A stretch of DNA of 64,000 nucleotides from Tuctoria greenei (GCA_036927565.1 JAYESD010000008.1:123841498-123905497); one strand, 5' to 3'; counted from the first letter of the stretch, positions 10,859 through 22,989 are shown. Notes: a model not told the origin generated them from the letters alone. Program-made: numbers and translations.

Positions 10859-13515
10859 TGTCACACCTAGTAAAAAGAAGACAACCATATGCTTTTCATA
10901 TGTATGCCAGGACCAGTTCAACTCATACATGTGTAGACGAAAGTGAAATACCAAAATAATGCCATGTTCGAGTACATCACCTTATTACATAAATGACCTT
11001 CCAGGTCTAAAATAAAAGTACACAAGCAGCGGAAAAACATAACAAAGGGCTCCAAACACAGGCGTTGCACAGGGGAGCTCCAGCCTAGAACATCTCTTCG
11101 GGATCTACGTAGAAGTCCTGGTTCTCCACCTCAGCGTCTTCGTAGACTGGGGGGGAGTATGCAACTAACAAGTTTGAGTACCAACGATACTCGCAAGTTG
11201 GGAAGTTATGACATGTGTGGTTCACAACAAGGAAGGAAAATAATAGGTAAAGCACTATAGCAGTTACAACCTACTCTTAAATGTTATTAAGCACCTACAT
11301 CTAGGTGAAATCCCAACCAATATCCCAAAATTAATCCAGGTAAGACCAAACCCAAACCATCCATTATGTAACCATGTGCTAATTATGAATTTGGTTTCCA
11401 AGTCGCTCGTGTCCGTGAGTAGGATGTCTAGACAGTTTGACAAAACTCTACAGAGTGTGTATCCTTTACCCACAGTTTGTGATTTCGTCCCCTGTTGCCA
11501 GGTGGACTAAGGTAAACCTCCCTGATGCTCGTGGTATCCAACCACAATACACACTTCTGTAAGTTTGTGGCCAGGAGATCACTACGAGGTGTTTCCGATG
11601 GTTCTCCCAACTTGCAATGGGTACTCTAAGGTTTCACCGCTCTGGCACCTGGAGTCTATTTTCCCTCCGCCAGGAGAAGCCCCCTCTTGAGCCATGCGGA
11701 TCCCAAGGCAAAACCCATTCCCCGCCCGTTCAATTACCTATGCTACATCGGGAGAGACCAAATTACTAAACCAAGTTGTCCCATATACAATTTTGTGGTG
11801 ATACTAAAAGGCTTAGCAACTTCCTCCATAAACCGATCCTTAGAATCCGATAGGTGTCAAGCCCCAAACCAAGGTCTTGTGCACGCACGCACCAGTCCAT
11901 ACAAAACCCCCTATCATATTCCTATCTACTAAATTCCATTATAGCCATCAATTCATGTATCATAATACATCAAATGAAATCTTGTAGATAAATAGATCAT
12001 ATTTCAATTAAGCATGGCTAAGCGTAAATTAATTTAATAGTAAAACACCCAAACCATGTTGACAAGGAATATTGTGGAAAATCTAGGAAAACATAACATA
12101 GGATTCATATTTTAATTTAGCATGCAACTAACTAAAACTTAACAAAAAGGGTGCAAGAATGGTCAAGGAACTTGCCTCCAAATTGTGCCTCGGGGTCGAC
12201 GGGAAATTGTTGCTCTTGCAGGTTAAAAGTGGGTTCTGGCCCCGAGTCTAATTTACAACGAAGCAAGGAAAATAACATACAATAAGAACACAATAAAATG
12301 CAAACAATTCAAATAAACGCAAATTCCTACGCAAAAGTGATTTTAGGGTTGTTTTCATTTATAGGCATAATATCAATTATTGAGAATTTAGAGTTAAGTG
12401 AAATATATTGAGTAAAACATATTTTTAACAATTTTTATACCATTTTTATTTTTATTAGAAACCTAAAATTATTTTCCAGAAATTTTATCCTTCAAAAATA
12501 TGCTAAAAATAGATTTATAATCAATAATGTAAATTTTACAATTTTTACACTATTTTTATTAATTATTTCTATGTGCAAAACAATTTTAATGAACTAAATA
12601 TACTTAAAAAGTATTTTTATGACCATTTCAGAAATTTAAATGAATTAATAAAAATAATACAGAAATGAAAATAAATAAAATATATTTAAATCTGTTTTTA
12701 TAATTATTTTATACAAATTAAGGACTTTTATTTAATTTCTAGAACTAACAGGGGCTTTTCTATCAAAAAGAACAGTTCCAGTGGGTAAAAATAATTTTTA
12801 TAAAGTTCAGGGATTATTTTACAATTTTCCAGAATTTGTTTGCTATTTTATAATATTCCAGGGGCTTTAAAACACTTTTTATTAAATTAACCAGTATTTT
12901 CCTAATTTCCAGAAAGTCCAGGGACTAGTTTGATAATTTTAGGGGTTAGACTTGAATCCCAGAGGAACCCAGGGGGTAGCCTGCAAGATTCCAGGGGCTT
13001 GGGTGCAAAACTGGCAGCGGGAAAAGGTGGTTTGAACGTGGGCCGTTGGATTTAAAATGGTTGGCCCCGATTTTATTAACCGAAGGGGTATGTTGGGTTT
13101 TAATCCTGGCCGTAGAATCAAAATGGACGACGGCTCTTGAGCAACGTCGCCCCGGCTAGGGTCGGGCGGCAGTGCGCGACGGCGCCGAGTTTGCGCGGCG
13201 GCGAGCTCGCCGGCGGCGGTCAAGAACCATGTTGCAGAGGCTTTGGTGCATATTCATCTAGCGCAAAATGAAGAGGGGGACTAGGTGACCTCACCGAGGG
13301 TTGTCACACAGCCGGAGGAGAAGCGGAGGGTGGTCGGCGACGGCGATTGGCGGCGAAGCTCCTCGGCGCCCGACGAAGTCGGCGACGCAGAGGCGATATC
13401 CCCCAAATAAGTTGTCCGGCAAGCTCCTGGCGACGCGGCAAAGGTGTTAGACAAGGTGTCGTGGATGGAGATTGAAGGAACCGACGGGAACGCGATCGCC
13501 AACACTGACCTTGAC
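10859..13515 (-). repeat. 5' LTR of chromovirus A, truncated
   Basis: Starts TGTCACACC like LTR1 and is colinear with the LTR at 39619-42836 until 13515, corresponding to 42280, where similarity stops abruptly. About 556 bases, including the TATA box and the outer LTR end, are missing. LTR2-specific differences (for example TCTATCAAAAAGAACAG near 12760) are shared with LTR2 of copy B and not with either LTR1. Confidence 0.9.
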
Positions 13516-13814
13516 CATGCGAAGATGCATGGCAATGGCCAAACACTCGCGCCCCACTCCCAAAGGAGAAGGGTTTTCCTGAGCCTCCCGCCTCTCGAGA
13601 GCGCGCTCTGTAAGGACGCAACCATCTTGCCTCATGTATCGGTGGTCGACCTACGACTGGAGGTCCTACGTCGGGAGTCTCGATGCCGTATGAGTGCGAC
13701 GTGCCCTGGAGGGCAGTGACGTCAGTTGCCGGGAGGGCGCACGTCTCCTATGCTGTGATGCCTGAGGACCAAGTCTACAAGACAAGGTCCTGTGTGAAAT
13801 TCAGTCTAGGGTTC

Positions 13815-14201
13815 TTAAAGATATTCTACATTTTTCCCTTTCCCTACAAAAAACCTTAAAGGTTCCTGCCCATCAAGGGGAGGACCTTGTTTGCTGATGG
13901 CATCGGCTGCGGCTGCAATTAAATGCTCCACATCAGCGTGCCACTGTTCCATTGCACCCTGAGGTTCTCCGGGTGCCGGTGGATGCTGAAGAAGAGTCCG
14001 TGCAGCGTTCATCGTATTCTCAGGATTGTTCGTCGATGCAGTGACCGACGCGAATACACCATCTCGTTGAGATGGTGGAGGTGGTGGTGAAACGACACCC
14101 GTCGGGAAAACAACATTGGCTGGCTGCTGCACGTTGGAGGGATTTCCTCCATCAGACTGCTCAGCCAAACTGTTGGATGATGCTGCAGCGGAGTTCACCA
14201 T
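13815..14201 (-). pseudogene. gag: Gag N-terminus of element E
   Basis: 128-codon stretch starting MVNSAAASSN, about 36 bases downstream of the LTR end. It is Ala/Pro/Ser-rich with a proline run (SPPPPPSQ) and a helical part ARTLLQHPPAPGEPQGAMEQ followed by WHADVEHLIAAAADAI. This resembles the N-terminus of gypsy Tat-type gag proteins of grasses, but I see no capsid core or knuckle. It stops at 13815 and I cannot follow it further. Confidence 0.5.
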
Positions 14202-14236
14202 CTTGAGATCTTATCCCCCCTACCTAGGATGCCAAA

Positions 14237-15089
14237 TGTCGAAGTGTTGCAACAACACTTCCCTCGGTACTACTAAAGTGTAGTCCGTGGATGTTCGTAT
14301 TCGGATGGCGAGTGTAAGATCACAAACAAGATGATGACACGGGAGTTTTTAGGTGGTTTGGGCCGCCTGAGCGTAATACCCTACTCCACTGGGTGATTGT
14401 TGATTGAGTATGTGTGTATGGCGAGTGTCTGCGGTTGCTTGTATGCGTGTGAGCTTAGTTGTCTTCTACTATGCGAGCGCATCCCTTTTTATATGCTAAG
14501 GACTGGCCGTTACAGATTATGCCTGGCCCAACAGGTGGCCTTGGCTATAATTAACCACCTATACGCAATCTACATGTATAATACGTGATTAACAATATGA
14601 TAATGAACCTTAATGGCGGCATTACCTGTCTTGATGGTCCTCTGATCATGTGTCATTAATGCTGAATTAATGACATGTTAATCAGGTCTTGTAACGGTTG
14701 TTTAATAGCCTCTCAAATGTCCGTGCCATTGGAGATCTTGTAGTCTTCCCGTTGGAGGCTTAGGTCCGGAGGTCCAACACGTGGCAGTTCCAGAGCTTTC
14801 CTCTGTGTGGAGGCAGGTCAGGAGCCACTTGTCATGTGGCGGCACCGGAGCTTTCCTCTATTGGGGGTTAGGTCTGGGGTTGCTGCACACATGACGGTAC
14901 CAGAGCTTCCCTGAAGGGAGGTAGGCTTGGTCCCGCAGGACACGTGGTAGCACCAGAGCTACCCAAACAAGGAATGCAAGCCTAGTGCTGTCAGACGTGT
15001 GTTGCCCTTGGAAGTCTTCAACTCGGACATAGGAACTCCTTGGTTCTAAGAGCGGTATCAGAAGGTACCTGGTATCCACGGTACCAACA
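14237..15089 (-). repeat. 5' LTR of element E
   Basis: Minus-strand sequence begins TGTTGGTACC at 15089 and ends TTCGACA at 14237; the next bases (TTTGGCATCCTAGG) sit where a primer site belongs, though I could not assign a tRNA. Length 853 bases. No second LTR is present in the window. Confidence 0.6.
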
Positions 15090-16102
15090 GGTGTGGTTGG
15101 TACCACCCTTGACCTCCTAAAAGGTATCGAGTAATGTTGTTTCCATTGTTTTCCTGTATAATGCACCCTCATAGGTTTTCGGGTAATCACTTTCTATATG
15201 TCTAATGTTGCCACAGACCTCACACATCATGTGGGTGTCCAAGACTTGGACGGTGCCAAATATTTCACCATTGTCTTGGCATTCAACTTTCTTCATGAGC
15301 AGTCCAACTTGGTAGCGATCATGTCCACCTCTATCAAGATGTGCATGCTCACTGTCGGGATTGGAGTCGCTCATCGCTCCAACCCATGTTTGCCACCATA
15401 TTCCTGATCAATTCTGTAGCTTTTGGGAGCGTCAACATGAAGAAGACATCTCCAGTAGCAGCATCCACATGATCACAGGCTGATAGTGTCAACCTATTCT
15501 AAAAGATTTGGATGGTGTGCTAGTCATCCATCTCATAGAGATGACAGGCCAGGATGTACTCTTCAAGCCTCTCCCAATATTTAGAAATGGATTCCTTGGG
15601 CTCTTGCTAGAATCTTGAAATTCTTATAGTAGGACATTGGTCTTTCCCAACGGAAAGAACTTTGTGACGAACATTGTAGAAAACATTTCCCAAGTGTTCA
15701 CAAAATTTCAATTCGTGTAGAACCACTGCTTCGTCCTCCCAAGAAGAGAGAACGGAAATAGTTAAAGATATATGGCATCTTGGGTGATATTCTTGATCTT
15801 GAAAGTGTTGCAGATCTCCAAGAATTCCGCATAAGAGACTAGCTTGCACCATCGTGACAAGGCCCATCTTGAGTTCAAAGTTTGCATCTTCCGCGTTGAC
15901 AATGACCCAATGGGCACATTAGCAGAGGAGAAGAAAACTCTCCGAGTGTCTTCTGGGCCATTGACGTGAAACCTGATGGTGCGAAAATGACTGGTTTGCT
16001 TGCCAAAAGGATCACATGAGGGGGAATGACACGAGGTAGAATTCTTCTCGGAAGTGACTCGGGGTCTTCAATGTAGTTTACCATCAATCGAAAACCGATC
16101 AT
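15090..16102 (-). pseudogene. gag: Athila-like gag, decayed (element D)
   Basis: Reads from MIGFRLMVNYIEDPE at 16102, followed by MAQKTLGEFSS, matching the start of F gag (MSGFRL...EDPESL...MAQKTL). Several frameshifts break it. The middle part keeps only short homologous blocks. The knuckle is CEVCGNIRHIESDYP (15200-15245), where the last Cys has become Tyr. It is more diverged than F, so it is not a recent copy of F. Confidence 0.75.
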
Positions 16103-16212
16103 ACATTACCCTATTTTCGCATCAAAGGAACGCGAAAACAAAGAAAGGTTATCCTACCAAATAAATACTAGGATCAACATGCCAGGAGTAATTATGCTTT
16201 ACTTCTATACCT

Positions 16213-16238
16213 TACTTGGCAACAACACTAAAGATGCT
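16213..16238 (-). other. Decayed primer-site region of D
   Basis: Between the LTR start and gag the minus strand reads GTGTTGTTGCCAAG, resembling the Asp-tRNA site TGGCGCCGTTGCCGG used by F but with several changes. The spacer to the LTR (AGCATCTTT) is related to the AGCATTTC spacer of F. Confidence 0.55.
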
Positions 16239-17177
16239 TGTTGATATCTGTTATAATAAAAGATAAAGTCCGCAAGCGCACGGAGAATACCGTTGTAGCA
16301 TTTCATCCATGAATATTTCCAAGGGTATCGTATTGATCCCAAAGGAAGGTGGCAAAGTAGGACACAACTACATCTATGGGTAATATAGAATTTCCATGGT
16401 AGGTATTCAAGTAGGAAGGTGATTGATGGTAATGAGGGTAGTGTGACACACACTTAGCACCTTCTTTTTTCATGGTAACTAATCCTAGTGAGAGTTCGAC
16501 TAAGGGGGAGTTGTTCCTAATGTGCTCCTAATATACATATGAATAGCCTAATAGTGTACACATGAACATGCTAGTGATGAGTCCTAGTCTTTAGTGATCC
16601 AATCATATTGGGCACAGGGTTACACTCGGTCTGTCAGGTGACTCCCACTAAGAGCACGTGGTGTTCACCACCTGCTGGCTACCCCTAAAACTCATGGGTC
16701 TACAAGACATCCAATGCTAACTAAGTATTCAAACACCATGTTTGCACACTAAGTAGATACCTTAGAAGCCATGGTACAAATATCACTCCAAGGCAATTCC
16801 TAACCTAAAGATCATTTACCCAATGATGGATCTAAATACTAAGTTCATATTAACATAATCATAACTTACACAATTAAACTATAGTGGAGGTGTATGGTGT
16901 TTATGATATCATAATAACAATGTTACTACACTATCATAATAACAACTAGTCCTACCACATATATGGAATCCACAATCTAACAAGAAACGTTTAATCCAAA
17001 CATATGAATATGAAAAGACTATTATTATAATTAAGCATAAAGTCACAAATACAAGAAAGGATACATGAGCCACACATTTCCCAAAATAAACTTGGGAACT
17101 ATAGAGGTTCCTCTCTAAAATATAAATTCCACTAAGGACTAGAAGAAATGTGTATACAAGTGAAGTGATGCTCAAAC

Positions 17178-17221
<44 letters not shown>

Positions 17222-17572
17222 CGTGAATGAGGGAGTGAGGGATGCTATTTACACTACTCCTGGAAGGGGTTCACACCATAATTCATATGAGAATTAGTCT
17301 CTACGGCCATCAGGAAGCCACAGAGAGACGGCACGTGGGCCCATGGATCCATGTAATCCCACGTGTCAGCTCCTGATTGGCTGCGAGTGTTGTTTTCATG
17401 ATTGCTCCCTTTGATTCATCTCATTTCTGTATAAAAATATCTGCATGCATAAATTTTCTATGGACAAGTGGAACTACATTATTTGTAAAGGCAATGCATG
17501 TATAAAATGTATATTGTTTCACATAATTGAGTTAAATTAACGGTCGAAATCGATACTTAACGACCATCAACA
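16239..17572 (-). repeat. 5' LTR of element D
   Basis: Runs from TGTTGATATC to GACCATCAACA on the plus strand, with matching inverted ends, 1334 bases. It is related over its length to the F LTRs, for example TCCGCAAGCGCAC and TTGATCCCAAAGGAAGG blocks. It contains a (GT)n microsatellite and an AT-rich middle. No gene is seen. Confidence 0.75.
17179..17219. repeat. (GT)n microsatellite
   Basis: Uninterrupted GT dinucleotides over about 41 bases inside the LTR of D. The related F LTRs have only a short TGTGTG there, so the array expanded within D. Confidence 0.95.
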
Positions 17573-18046
17573 AGGCCTTTCAATAAATAAGAGGGAAATA
17601 ATGAATGAACGAAAGAAAGAAAGAAAAGAAAGAAAAAAGAGAAAAGAAAAGTGGGCTGCTGCTGTCCTATGGTTATTCTACTATTTGTTTGATTTCCTTT
17701 GTGTCTAGGATCGCGTCTCTAGCACGGTCTAGCCTAGGGCCAATAAGGTACCTCGTTGAACACTTATTCAACTTGTTTTGGACTAAGTATTTCCTTGTAC
17801 ATTACTCTCAGCCCACCTACAACTCCACATATCTGACTAAACCTTGACATGTTATTGCTGCTATAACGATACACTAATTTTTCAAGGTTGTCGACTTATT
17901 AGTTGCTGTCACCTCTTGTTTGGCTTGGTAAAAACTTGTAAGAACTTGTTTGAAGAGGTTGATATTGACAGAATTACCACAACCACATACAAGAAAGCTA
18001 TAGGAGCATACATATTCTTGTACATGATTCTTGTTTTCTACTGATC

Positions 18047-19027
18047 ATGGCATGTGATACGAAGAGTTTTGCCGACACAACTACACCGCATATTCAGGAT
18101 ATCATTCCAAACTTACCTTCCTATGCTGGTGAGTCTAATCCTAAAGCATATGTTAATTGGGAACTAGTAGTGGAAAAAGAATTTAGAAAATGTGATTTAT
18201 CTGATAAGGAAAAGTTGATAGCTGCTGCTACTCTTTTAACTAATTGTGCTTTAACTTTCTAGAAGCATCTACCTAGACATAATAAAGTTCCTAAAACATG
18301 GAAGGGTCTGAAATGAAAATTAGAGAATCTTTTGTTTGTAAAAAAATATTATAATCTTATGCTTGCTAAACTACAAAGTTTAATACAAGGTGATAAATCC
18401 GTTAAGGAATACTACCATACTCTAGAATTTCGTATCTTGTGTTGTGGTTTAAAAGAATTGTAAGAAGCTACTGAAAACAGATTTTTTAGGGGGCTTAATA
18501 TTAAAAGTCAGGGTATGCTTTTACATGAAACATATGATTCTCCTTCTCATTTGATTAAGCATGCTTCCACGATTTAAATTCAGCTTTCTAATAACTTGAG
18601 TGAAGAGAAAATATCAAATCTATTACCCACATGTGAATAGAAAAATTCAATGGATGAGATGATTCCTATTATCTGTTCCACTATGACTAACCATGAACAG
18701 AATAAAAAGAATTTAGCTACACATCCATTAAAGGAAGAGAGTGAAAAGGTAAGCCTGTTTGTGCTGAAATCAGTCTTGTGAATCAAGAGGCTCCTGCTAT
18801 AATTGTGGCCCCATGTGAAACTATTGCTTTTGTGCATTATTTATCCACTCCTTCTAAAATAGAGTTATCATTAGTGGAAACCTTCAGTGATTTTCCTTTA
18901 TTTGAAGTCATTATAGGGTTGTTCCTTGTGACAAAGACAAGTTATGTGACCATGCTTCATTTATATCAACTGCACAACTAGCACATCAACATGTTACTTC
19001 TAGTTTTGAGGATACCCATGCTGAAAT
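18047..19027 (+). pseudogene. gag: Gypsy gag, decayed (element G)
   Basis: Starts MACDTKSFAD. The capsid-like part includes IPNLPSYAGESNPKAYVNWE, ATLLTNCALTF, VPKTWKGLK, LIQGDKSVKEYYHTLEF and FFRGLNIKSQG, the usual order of a retrotransposon gag domain. Stops occur after CALTF (18260), in KGLK, after LKEL and further on; the last 400 bases are hardly readable. The similarity to the gag at 32799-33755 is in motif order rather than near identity. Confidence 0.7.
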
Positions 19028-19911
19028 CAGGAATGGGCATAAAACTCGAACTTGAAAATGAGCATGAAAAAACACAAAACTGAAAGCCGAAAAACCTAAA
19101 AACCAAAACCTGAAACCATTTTTCAGGTAAGGATTCCCAAATCCCGAACAAATTTTGGGTTACAGGGTGCGGTACACAAAATGCCCGAGATCTAATTTTT
19201 TACTGGACCGCAGGCCCAGCGCACCCTATTCTTAACCCTAACTCCTAGCATTTCTGTCGCGAGTCTAGGTGAGCCCATGCCCTCCTCCTCTTCCACATCC
19301 ACCCCTACCGATGGCAATCGACAGAGGCCCGACTAACCACCCTCACAAAGAGCCCTCCGCCCCAACGAGTGAGATCCACCTCCACCCCGCATGCCACGGG
19401 CCGAGAGAGACGACAATCAACGGAGGCCCAGCTATCTGCCCCCACTTACGAGTGCCTCCACCCCGACGATTTAGATTCGCATCATTTGCAGCCCGTGTTG
19501 GCAATGACCCGTCCGAGCTCCAAGCCCACCGTGTCAGCGAGCACCGCCTTTCAGCCACCCCGCTTCCATTCCTGTTCATGGCGAGCGACAGCATAGTAGG
19601 GCTAGATCCAGGCCTGCCCTCTGACCGAGCACTAGGCCCTTGGGGAGATTAAGGCCCCAACACTGGTAAGCACAGCCTCAACCCTTCCCCGCCAGATATT
19701 TGAGGGTGAGCAACTGCATCGAGCCCCCTATCCTCGATGGCATTTAGGTATTACGGGTTATCCAAACCTGAAGCAAAAATTCTGGTAACCTGAATTTCCA
19801 GTTACCTGAAATTTCGAGTACAATATTGGATATTTATTTTCAAAACCCTAATTATGTTAAACCCAAATTACCTAACCCAAAATTTCGGGTAATCCCGAAC
19901 ACCCACCCTTA
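19028..19911. mobile_element. Non-autonomous hAT-like transposon with GC-rich cargo
   Basis: Flanked by the perfect 8-base direct repeat GCTGAAAT (19020-19027 and 19912-19919), the size made by hAT transposases. The ends read CAGGAATGGGC on the left and, on the minus strand, TAAGGGTGGGTG on the right, a decayed hAT-type terminal pair. Outer parts are AT-rich and share words such as AACCTGAA and TTTCGGGT. The middle (about 19200-19720) is GC-rich with an open stretch of 127 codons at 19269-19652 of no recognised family. No transposase is present. The host frame of G resumes on the other side. Confidence 0.75.
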
Positions 19912-20141
19912 GCTGAAATAATACGTGTTCATTGCATTGATAGTGAGCAAGAAGAGTTGAAAATCGTATCTTCTTAAATTATTTAGGTTATATCAAATTT
20001 GATTTCCCATGTGACCTGAATATCTTGTGGAAGAAATCATTTCATAAGTCAAGTTTGCTATGTTTTGATTATGATTCTTTTCATGCAGTTGGCAAATATG
20101 ATAATAATAATAGAAACAACATGGTGCGTAGGGTATATATA

Positions 20142-20389
20142 TGTTATTAAGTGAATATATTTCCAATGGTGTCCCATGTTAAACGTGGAACACCGATGGG
20201 AAAGCATTCAACCAACCCTTTGTGATCGCGCCGCAAGTTTATTTATAGGGTCTCGAGAATACATCTGAAAATTACATGAAGATTATATGGAAGATTCTAG
20301 AGTTTGTTACCTAAACAAACCTCAACAGAATATGGCTACGAATCTTAACTATGGAAACAATAATAGAGTCCTTATTTCATATTCTAACA
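20142..20389 (-). repeat. 3' LTR of Copia element H
   Basis: On the plus strand it runs from TGTTATTAAG to ATTCTAACA, so on the element strand TGTTAGAAT...CTTAATAACA. It is short (248 bases). It is preceded on the minus strand by a purine run TTAAGGGGGGC, the polypurine tract at 20390-20400. Confidence 0.7.
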
Positions 20390-20400
20390 GCCCCCCTTAA

Positions 20401-22984
20401 TTACAACTTTACTAAGTTGAGATTACGTCGAAATTCTTCCAATCCTTTTGTTGGCAAGGCCATTGTAAATCCATCAGCCACTTGATCTCCAGAATGTATG
20501 AATTGTATCTTCAATTGCTTATTAGCAACCCTCTCATGCACAAAGTGACAATCTATTTTGATATGCTTTGTACGTGCATGGAATACCAGGTTAGCTAACA
20601 AGTATGTCGCGCCCAGATCGTCACACCATAGTCTTGGTTCTTGCTTTTCTTTAACACCAAGTTCGCTCAGCAGTGTTTGAATCCATATGACCTCTGAAGT
20701 TGCATTTGTCAGAGCTTTATACTATGCTTCAGTCATTGACCTGGAGACCGTCTGTTGTTTCTTAGCACACCACGATACAATATTAGATCCAAGAAAAATT
20801 GCCAAAGCCCCAGTGGATCGTCTGTCATCTAAACATCCAGCCCAATCAGCGTCTGAAAAACCACTCACAGTCATTGATGAATTTTTGCTAAACAATAGAC
20901 CAACCTTGGATATGTTTTGTATGTATATCAGAATCCGTTTTGCGGTTGTCCAGTGAACTGTTGCGGGTGCAGGCAAGTACTGGCAGATCTTGTTCACCAA
21001 AAATGCAATGTTTGGCCCAGTGGCAGTCAAATACTGGAGAGCTCAGACAATGCTGCGATATCTCGTGCTGTCTTCTGGCTCAAGCAATTCTCCTCCATAC
21101 GCCGATATTTTCTCAGTGCTGGACAGAGGGGTCAGTGCACCTTTGCACCCTTTCATGCCGACTCGGGTTAGTATGTCCATGGCATATTTTCCCCGCATAA
21201 GTACTATGCCTTCTTTTGTCTTCCTTGCCTCAATGCCTAAAAAGAAGTAGAGGTCTCCCAGGTCCTTGAGTGCAAAGTCTGAGCTAAGGTATTTCAAGAG
21301 TGCCTTGATAGCTTCTTGTGAGGAGCCAGCCACAATCATATCATCGACGTAGATCAACATATATTTAGTAACTCCATGTCTATTGTAGATAAAAATAGAT
21401 GTGTCTGCTTTGGATGGTGTGAAACCAAGACTTTGTAATTTAGAGCTCAATCGTGCATACCATGCTCTTGGAGCCTGCTTCAAACCACATAGCACCTTAT
21501 CAAGCTTGCATATGTATGTAGGCCTATTTTGATTTTCAAACCCAGGTGGTTGCCTCATATAAACCTCTTCTTCCAGAATACCTTGTAAGAACGCATTCTG
21601 CACGTCTAGTTGCCTCAAATTCCACCCTCTAATCATTGCAATGGAAATAATTGTTCGTATAGTTGTTGATTTGACAGCCGGGCTAAAAGTATCTTCATAT
21701 AGTTGTTTGAAGCCTTTTGCTACTAGTCGTGCCTTGTATCTGTCAATGGTACCATCTGCTCTTTTCTTTATTTTGAAGACCCACTTGCAACCTATAGTTT
21801 TTCCCTTGACTAGGTTGAACAAGGTGCCAAGTTTTCTTTCTCATAAGTGATGCGTACTCATCTTCCATTGCTCTTTTCCAGTTCTTGTTTTTAGGTGCTT
21901 CCTCCACATTCTCTAGTTCTCCCGTAGTGGCAAGAAATCCATATTGAATCATACTAAGATACGTTTTTTTAGGTACACTCACTCCTCTTTGCAAACGAGT
22001 AACATGTCGGGTTGCCACATGTTGCTGATCCACAGAAGATCCACTATTCTGATCAAAATTTGTGTTGTCCAGCGTCATCTGCAATGTGTCAGTCATTGAT
22101 TACCCCCCTTTATCTCTGCTCATGCACTGCTAAGTTTCAGGCGAATACGATGAGGGGTCCACCATCTGGTTTCTTGAGTTTGATAGGCCGCCTGAGCCTT
22201 ACGTGTCCCCTAGAGAGTTAATGTCGGGCGACAGCTACTAGTGCATAGGGTTCGATGCAGATGCGCCTCGGCCAGACAAGACAACACCCGATGACTGCTG
22301 CTGCATGGAATTAAAGGTTAATTCCCCTCGGGATCAAGGTGACTAACGTGCTGGTGCAGGCGAGGCAAGCAAATCAACATGGATTTTCTTCCGAATTTTC
22401 TTCTGGATCTTCATCTGAATTACCTGCATCAATGCTCTCAGGTACAAGGTTAGATGGGTTAGTCACTTGATCATTGTTTAATACTCCCCCTTGATCAAAT
22501 AATTGGAGCCTGGTGTGATTCGACAAGAGAAGAATTTCCTTCCGAATAAGATTGCCTACATTTGGCCAGAGATTTAAAAGGAAAGCATGTCATGTCAAAG
22601 ACTACATCTCTAGAGATGTAAACACGCCCGGATTTAACATCAAGACATTTGAATCCTTTATGTCAAGGACAATGGCCTATAAATACACATTGAGTGGAGC
22701 GAAAAGCGAGCTTGTGTGTGTTATAAGGGTGGATGTTCGACCAGCAGGCACAGCCAAACACACACAGAGAGGAGTAGTTCGGTTTTGTGCCAAACAATTT
22801 TCCTAGAGGCGTTGCAAATCTAATGACCTTGCTTGGTAGGATATTAATCAAATGTGTGGCGGAAAGAAAATCTTTGTCCTAGAATTTCAACAGCATTCTG
22901 GCGTTTGCCAAGAGTGTAAGGTCGGTTTCAACAGTGTGCCTATGTTTACGCTTCGCTGCACCATTTTGTTGGTGTGCATGGGGA
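20401..22984 (-). pseudogene. pol: Copia pol, C-terminal two thirds (element H)
   Basis: Minus-strand pol from integrase to RNase H. From the right: HQQNG of the integrase (about 22960), LINILPSKVIRFATPLGKLF and FGCACWSN (22663-22851), then a linker, RT at 21043-21822 with KARLVAKGFKQ, LDVQNAFLQG, an intact YVDDM and LKDLGDLYFFLGIE, and RNase H with SDADWAGCLDDRRSTGA, HARTKHIKID and DQVADGF (20401-21030). Frameshifts and stops separate the blocks, for example after TRYRSIV and SRSMTEA. Copia X interrupts the integrase at 22985; its continuation is at 51429. Confidence 0.85.
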
Positions 22985-22989
22985 CATGA
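22985..22989. other. Target-site duplication of Copia X, left copy
   Basis: CATGA directly before the LTR; repeated at 51424-51428 directly after the 3' LTR. It lies in the integrase frame of H. Confidence 0.95.

Larger units (their letters stand above)
1806..13515 (-). mobile_element. Ty3/gypsy chromovirus, copy A, truncated
   Basis: Minus-strand LTR retrotransposon: 3' LTR 1806-5023, PPT, pol with chromodomain, integrase, RNase H, RT, protease and gag, then an extra ORF, primer site and a 5' LTR broken off at 13515. The domain order gag-PR-RT-RH-IN and the C-terminal chromodomain place it in the plant chromoviruses, probably the Tekay/Del group (inference from protein similarity). All coding parts carry stops or frameshifts. 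It sits in the gag of Copia X at exactly the same point as copy B. Copy B retains about 556 further bases of 5' LTR. Confidence 0.9.
13516..15089 (-). mobile_element. Partial gypsy-like element E: 5' LTR, primer region, gag start
   Basis: Minus-strand element inserted into D. The right boundary at 15089 is set because D gag sequence resumes directly at 15090 and the LTR begins TGTTGGTACC on the minus strand. To the left, the LTR is followed by a gag start and about 300 bases (13516-13814) of likely internal sequence with no clear motif. The rest of the element is missing; the duplicated block abuts at 13515. Family is probably Tat-like gypsy; this is inference. Confidence 0.6.
15090..17572 (-). 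mobile_element. Partial Athila-like element D: gag and 5' LTR
   Basis: Minus-strand element related to F (53979-62296). It keeps the 5' LTR (16239-17572), a decayed primer site and the first part of gag, and is cut at 15090 by element E. The remainder is not in the window. Confidence 0.75.
17573..20141 (+). mobile_element. Decayed pol-less gypsy element G, relative of the gag-only element
   Basis: Plus-strand remnant with a purine-rich leader (about 17600-17655), a broken gag (18047-19027) and, beyond the hAT insertion, a conserved segment (19962-20141) reading NYLGYIKFDFPCDLN and HAVGKYDNN. The same order (purine-rich leader, gag, GYIEFDTLCNLD, YAIGKYEH) is found in the gag-only element at 30684-35243. 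No RT, RNase H or integrase is seen between them. LTRs were not found. The right end is cut by H at 20142. Confidence 0.6.

Noticed and set aside
19269..19652. Possible host gene in the hAT-like element
   Set aside because: No recognised domain, low-complexity Pro/Arg-rich reading, and several overlapping alternatives on both strands; described as cargo only.
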